Under the pieces are notes generated by a model. It saw only the letters and a program-made list of their open reading frames with translations, did not search any database and was not told the origin of the DNA. From Anisodus tanguticus (Eukaryota > Streptophyta > Magnoliopsida > Solanales > Solanaceae): a DNA stretch of 64,000 nt. A program made the translations under genes and the position numbers. Positions within the stretch are counted from its first letter, which is position 1, and each line of letters begins with the position of its first letter. This document shows, in pieces, positions 59,701-64,000 of the stretch. The stretch covers positions 48,539,062 through 48,603,061 of the forward strand of contig CM067545.1 in assembly GCA_034509755.1 (NCBI GenBank). Reading direction: 5' to 3'.

Positions 59701-61732
59701 TTTGCTTCCCCCTCTCCCCGTCCCCCAAAGACCCCCAGCCCCAAACTAGCCAAATTTGCAGGCCCCAAAATTTTAAAGTTTGCATAATCGTAATTAGGTA
59801 AAAACGGGATAGTACTACTACTTCGGTATTCTGATAAGAAATGTGCACATTGTAATAAGTGCATTTTCCTTCTATCTACTATATAATAATGTTTGCATAG
59901 GTGTACAGCAGTAAATATTTCATTTTTTCATTAATTACTGAGGAAGCAAGTTCTATAGATCGATTGTGAGACAAATAATGTATTATAGTTGTGAATGTTG
60001 GGACTTTACAGCCCAATATATTCATTAAATGCTGTAGGAAAAATGGATGCTAAGACTGATGTACAGTAATACAAGATCGGACGAGACTAAAAATGATCAT
60101 ATCTGACAGAAGGTATAAATAAAACACATAGAGCATGAAATGAGAGAAGGTCGCTTGAGATGATTTGACCATATTTTATGTAGATCTCCGTTGAACTCGT
60201 CCATAAGTGTGACACTATGATGAATGAATGTGGTAAAAGGGTCAAGATAAACCAAAAGTTACACATGAAACTATCACCTACAATCTCTCAAAATAAATAG
60301 GGACTTGACTCAAAACAGAACAGTAGTAAAGGTTCTATACAAGTTATACCAACTGGTTAAGATCAAATTTTAATATTCGTAGTTACACTTACATTACATC
60401 TGTTATTGCAACGAGTCATTTATTATAATGAGAGACTTGATATCCATGTGAAGATAAGTTGAGACTAAAAAACTTCTAGTTTTAGAGAACACCTAATTTG
60501 CTTAAAGAAAGATTATTTAGTATTGGTAATAAATGGGCCTGAAGAACAAAATAGATTGATATGATTCATATGGGCAACCCTAACTAATTAGCGACTGATG
60601 CATAGTTGATTAATATGATGAAACCTTAAACCAGTCTAACTGGAAACCTGCTCGACCCAATCTTCCGAGTATACTAATGTATATCATTCTTAAAGTCGCT
60701 GAATGATAGGACGAATACCTATTAGATACTCAAAATTTGCTATATAATTCACTTAGAAGTTTGACAGCCATTTATATTTGAAAAAAATCAGACCTTTTCC
60801 ACAATGAACTATTGCCCAAAAAGAAGTCCATAAGAACACTGAAAACGATTCAACCAAGTCAATGTTACTGCACTGAAACCTTTCCAAAACTTCATCAATA
60901 ATGCTGCCAGAATGGCGTGGAGACCTCACAGTAACAGTGTCTTTACTGTTAGGTCCTGTAACAAAGCTTATACACAAGCAAATCTAGGATTTGAACATTA
61001 TGGATTTGAGTTGGGGATTCTACCATTCCATTTGATTTTCTGGTTTCGAAATATAATATTTGTACTTATTTTGTGGATTTTTAACGATATACAGGGTTCG
61101 AGCCAAAACTAATAGGTTCGGATGAACCCATAAGCTACACACCACATCCGCCCTGGATGCCCAAAAACACAACATAGTTGTTGCAATGTTTGTACAAAAA
61201 GAGAATGGAAAAAGGGAAGACAATCTCGTGGAATACCATTCCAGCATGCATTTGGTGGGCCGTGAGGAGAGAAGAGGAATACTAAATGTTTTGACGACAA
61301 AGCTAACTCAATTCAACAGATCAAATTCAACTGCACACTTTTAGAATGGGATTCTTCTATAGGTTTTCTAATTTTGCTCACTTTTGTACATATCCCTGCA
61401 CTCTTAGTACTGCTTCTACAATATATTTACCTCAAAAAAAATGTTACTGACATTTTGTTTGATAGGTATGTTACTGACATATGACTTGTGATTGAGATGA
61501 AAAACGAAAACCAAATCAGCTCAAATCAGTCTTCATTGTATATTAACACCTATGCCTGACCTACTAATAGCAAAAGTAGAAAATTGAAAAGCTCTCACAA
61601 AATATAAGCATAAGTTAAAGTTATTAGAAAATTTTACCTGTATAAAGGGTCAGCATCTCCAGCACTAGCATCAAATGCTCTAACAAGACAAAATAGAACT
61701 ACCAAGAAAGTGATCCAACAACGATCCGCCAT
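56779..61732 (-). CDS. PER1/PGAP3-like GPI-anchor lipid remodelling protein, five coding exons
   Basis: Exons on the minus strand: 61732-61638, 58892-58631, 58510-58314, 58132-57945 and 57065-56779, all GT/AG and in phase, totalling 1029 nt (342 aa). A signal peptide (about 1-22, WITFLVVLFCLVRA) leads into a Cys-rich lumenal part (CFGQCKSTGCAGETCFPHCK). Several membrane segments follow with family motifs: FGPVKYHGKWPFKRVFGLQE, AMHLHGW, SINSWLWSAVFHSRD and VDAHALWHATTIPLTYIWW, the last carrying the HxxxH pair of the CREST superfamily. PER1 (yeast) and PGAP3 (mammals) remove a fatty acid from GPI anchors in the ER or Golgi; the plant homologue probably does the same. Length fits the family (about 320-350). 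The ATG lies directly after an acceptor (GATATCAG), so a leader intron is likely. Introns hold a Stowaway, a plastid fragment and a LINE remnant. Confidence 0.93.
57130..57408. mobile_element. Stowaway MITE in a PER1-like intron
   Basis: Left end ctccctccgtttcaatttat and right end cataatgaaatagagggag, with TA after the right end and AA-TA near the left. Internal ttttgaatcttgtggtctta and atttcgtaac-type text (reverse) are typical. Confidence 0.75.
57497..57775 (+). other. Plastid DNA insertion (NUPT): psaA 3' end to psaB 5' end
   Basis: ctcataataaataagaagttgc, read in parts, decodes as the psaA C terminus: VAPVTRSRALSIIYG, and in shifted frame LGGIAATWAFVLARIIAI. Then, after a short deletion, LAQDPTTRRI and LPHMTSRV/HDFES correspond to the start of psaB. 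The order psaA then psaB on one strand with a short spacer is that of the plastid genome. Frameshifts show that it is old and inactive. It lies in the last intron of the PER1-like gene. Gene identities are recalled from plastid protein sequences. Confidence 0.85.
58893..61637 (-). other. PER1-like intron 1 (2.7 kb)
   Basis: No exon recognised. About 60060-60310 (plus) resembles the C-terminal end of a plant RTE-type LINE: EMREGRLR and FDHILCRSPLNSS decode from 60140-60200. The rest is AT-rich without clear features. Confidence 0.5.
60060..60310 (+). repeat. RTE-type LINE C-terminal remnant
   Basis: catgaaatgagagaaggtcg decodes HEMREGR, and the following codons read LR, a stop, then FDHILCRSPLNSS. 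Compare MREARLRWFGRV in the LINE at 10425-14794. Degenerate, with several stops. Confidence 0.5.
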
Positions 61733-62079
61733 CTGATATCACAAAATTGGGTAAAAATGAAATCTTTGATGTCACATATTAAAATACAGTCTAACCAATT
61801 AAGTAAACTGGTTCTATCTCCAAAACCCGGATAACAAAAGGCTCCAATTGTTCAAACAAGCTTTTATTTTTCAGTTTAAATTGGTAAAAATCAAATCTTT
61901 GATATCACATGTTATTATAGTCTAACCAATTCAGTAAACTGGTTTATATCTCCAAAACCCAGATACAAAAGGGCTCCAATTTTTCAAATAAGATTTAAAT
62001 TGGTAAAAGTTAAATCTTTGATGTCACATGTTATAAAGTCTAACAAATCTAATAACTGATCTGTAGCTCCAATACAACA

Positions 62080-62150
62080 ACATACCCAGTGTAATCCCAC
62101 AAGTGAGGTCTCGAGAGGGTAGGATGTACGCAGACCTTATCTTACCTCTA
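62080..62150 (-). mobile_element. LINE/SINE 3'-tail fragment
   Basis: caacaacatacccagtgtaa then cccacaagtgaggtctcgag and gcagaccttatctta. It matches the 3' end of the LINE at 10425 and the block at 46681. It interrupts a unit of the tandem array. Confidence 0.7.
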
Positions 62151-62784
62151 GCTCCAATACCCAGATACAAAAAGGTTCAACATTTTCAAACAAGATTTAA
62201 TTTTTCAGTTTAAATTGGTAAAAATGAATCTTTGATATCACATGTTATATCTAGTCTAATCAATTAAGTAAACTGGTTTCTATCTCCAAAACCCAGATAA
62301 AAAAAGGATCCAAATTTTCAAACAAGATATTATTTTTCAATTTAAATTGGTAAAAAAATGAAATCTTTGATGTCACATGTAATATATAGTCTAACAAATT
62401 TAATAACTGATGTCTAGATTCAATACCCAGATACAAAAAGGCTCCATATTTTCAAACAAGATTTAATTTTTCAATTTAAATTGGTAAAAACGAAATCTTT
62501 AATGTCACGAATTATACACAATAGACTAACCAATTAAGTAAACTGGCTTCTATCTCCATAACCCAGATACAAAAAGGCTCCAAATTTCCAAATATGATTT
62601 TATTTTTCAATTTAAATCGGGTAAAAATGAAATCTTTGATATCACATGTTATATATAGTCTAACCAATTCAGCAAACTGGTCACTAGCTCCAATATCTAG
62701 GTAGAAAAAGGATCCAAATTTTCCTAAAAGGTTTTATTTTTCAATTTAAATTGGTAAAACCATCGAAACAACCTCTTGCATAAA

Positions 62785-62866
62785 TACAGGTAAACCCTTG
62801 TGGTTTGGCCCATTCCCCGGATCCCACGCATAGCGGGAGCTTCGTGCAACGGGCTGCCCTTTTTAA
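62785..62866 (+). mobile_element. Au-type SINE 3' fragment
   Basis: acccttgtggtttggcccat, then cccacgcatagcgggagctt and gggctgcccttttt. This is the 3' part of an Au-like SINE, ending in a T run. It interrupts the tandem array. Confidence 0.75.
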
Positions 62867-63134
62867 TTTAAATTGGTAAAAATCAAATCTTTGATATCAC
62901 ATGTTATATACATTCTAACAAATTCAGTAACTGGTCTCTAGCTCCAATACCCAGATACAAAAAGGATCCAAATTTTCAAACAAGATTTTATTTTTCAGTT
63001 TAAATTGGTAAAAATGAAATCTTTGATATCACATGTTATATATAGTCTAACCAATTCAGTAAACTGGTTTCTATCTCCAAAACCAAGATAGAAAAAGATT
63101 CCAAATTTTAAACAAGATTTCATTTTTCAGTTTG

Positions 63135-63282
63135 GGCAGTCTGGTACACTAAAATCCCGCTATGTGCGGGTCCGGTGAAGGACCAGACGGGTCTACTGTT
63201 CGCAGCCTTACCCGCATTTCTGCGAGAGTTTGTTTCCACGACTTGAACCTGTCACATGTCACATGGCAGCAACTACACCAGC
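63135..63282 (-). mobile_element. Au-type SINE, near full length
   Basis: In minus sense it contains a tRNA-like head with a B-box-like ggttcaagtcg (63241-63251), then ctgcgaacagtagacccg, and ends ccgcacatagcgggatttta then gactgccc. tRNA-derived promoter sequence supports a SINE. It interrupts the tandem array. Confidence 0.8.
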
Positions 63283-63593
63283 AACTTGGTAAAAATGAAA
63301 TCATTGATGTCACATGTTATATATAGTATAGCAACTTTAATAACTGATCTCTAGCTCCAATACCCAGATACAAAAAGGATCCAAATTTTCAAACAAGATT
63401 TCATTTTTCCGTTTAAATTGGTAAAAATGAAATCTTTGATGTCACATGTTATAAAATCTAACAAATTAAATACTACTGGTTTATATCTCCAATACCCAGA
63501 TAGGAAAAAGCTTAAAATTTTGAAACAAGATTTGATATTTACATTTGAAATTGAAATTTTGGAAGAAACTAAGGGGTTAGATAAGGAAATTAC

Positions 63594-64000
63594 CTCGTTG
63601 GATTGACAATTGGGTACTCAATTTGTGTATCAAATAGTAAATAGATTCAACATTCCTTAATCCACCAGAGGCATTTTGACATTCATGACAATGTAAAAAA
63701 AATGGGTAGCCGATTTGTAATGGGAATCCAAAGCAGTGAAGGTTGGGAAAAGTGAGGAGAAAATAAAAAATTAAAAAGAAAGGATATGGTGTCAATTTTT
63801 TTTTAAAAAAAATACTCTCTCCGTCTCAAATTATTTGTGTGATTAGTTAAAATAGATGTCTCAAATTATTTATCATTTTAGAAGTTTAAAATATAATTAA
63901 TTATTTTTTCTCAATTTTACCCTTTATCATTAATAAAGATGAGAGATAAATAGAATAAACATTTAATAGATAAAAATTATAATTTAGATATAAATAAAAG
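63594..64000 (-). promoter_or_regulatory. Candidate leader exon and promoter of the PER1-like gene
   Basis: Minus-sense sequence upstream of the donor at 63593. A Stowaway-like MITE begins at about 63812 (actctctccgtctcaaatta) and runs out of the window, so any promoter lies in about 63600-63810 or within the MITE. Inference from position. Confidence 0.35.
63812..64000. mobile_element. Stowaway-like MITE, cut by window end
   Basis: tactctctccgtctcaaatt with internal aaatagatgtctcaaattat and tttaccctttatcattaata. The second terminus is outside the window. Confidence 0.6.

Larger units (their letters stand above)
61745..63560. repeat. Tandem array of about 133-bp units (12 starts)
   Basis: Units begin ggtaaaaatgaaatctttga then tatcacatgttatatatagt, and continue ctaaccaattcagtaaactgg, read in parts, then ctccaaaacccagata and ttttcaaacaagattt. 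Unit starts near 61749, 61882, 62000, 62217, 62349, 62484, 62619, 62752, 62874, 63007, 63288 and 63420 give a period of about 133 bp. Three gaps in the spacing are explained by SINE insertions at 62086, 62785 and 63135. Confidence 0.9.
61733..63593 (-). other. Probable 5' leader intron of the PER1-like gene
   Basis: The acceptor GATATCAG touches the start codon (61733-61734) and a donor CAACGAG|GTAATT lies at 63594/63593. Between them lies a tandem array with three SINE insertions. Inferred from splice-site matches only. Confidence 0.5.

Noticed and set aside
59583..59801. 72-codon plus-strand frame in PER1-like intron 1
   Set aside because: Low-complexity Ser/Pro text without start context or homology that I can recognise.
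63135..63282. A functional tRNA gene
   Set aside because: There is a B-box-like motif, but no complete cloverleaf; the rest matches an Au-type SINE body.
61745..63560. Regular repeats that could suggest a CRISPR array
   Set aside because: The units are about 133 bp and contiguous without unique spacers, in a plant nuclear genome.

Overview
The window is nuclear plant DNA, most likely from a Solanaceae species (tobacco, tomato or a relative). It has intron-rich genes with GT/AG junctions, AT-rich spacers, many Stowaway-type MITEs (CTCCCTCCGT ends), tRNA-derived SINEs of Solanaceae type, Ty1/copia retroelements and an RTE-type LINE. The species cannot be fixed from the sequence alone.

Layout. 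(1) 910-9.7 kb, minus: a 12-coding-exon chloroplast protein gene resembling the senescence-associated AAF/SPA15 family. A probable leader intron of about 3.9 kb upstream is filled by a 72/121-bp tandem array. (2) 10.4-14.8 kb, minus: a full-length but inactivated RTE LINE with a 10-bp target-site duplication (TSD). (3) 16.4-19.4 kb: a TRIM-like miniature LTR element cut by a copia relic, then a fold-back MITE with a G-rich core. (4) 19.4-24.1 kb, minus: an apparently intact six-exon LRR receptor-like protein (RLP, 1025 aa). (5) 25.4-32.1 kb, plus: a complete, decayed Ty1/copia element with 5-bp TSDs. (6) 33.8-35.0 kb, minus: an intronless exostosin/GT47 glycosyltransferase whose promoter region is duplicated, with a hAT-like element between the copies. 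(7) 38.4-40.7 kb, plus: an F-box/LRR gene of three exons carrying two nonsense codons. (8) 41.0-46.2 kb, plus: a 5'-truncated Sirevirus-type copia element with an accessory ORF downstream of pol. (9) 46.2-55.6 kb, minus: an RLP pseudogene, homologous exon by exon to the intact RLP, split by a short-LTR copia element and by fold-back elements. (10) 56.8-63.6 kb, minus: a PER1/PGAP3-like GPI-anchor remodelling gene of five coding exons. One intron holds a plastid psaA-psaB insertion, and a probable leader intron holds a second tandem array of about 133 bp.

The genes are unrelated in function and do not form a pathway. The RLP pair is a small resistance-type receptor cluster in decay. I see no clear new molecular system. 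The most unusual structures are the two unrelated minisatellite arrays that each occupy the probable leader intron of a housekeeping-type gene, the 72-bp array that keeps a 24-residue hydrophobic frame open, the 313-bp near-perfect palindrome, the accessory ORF of the Sirevirus-type element and the plastid insertion.
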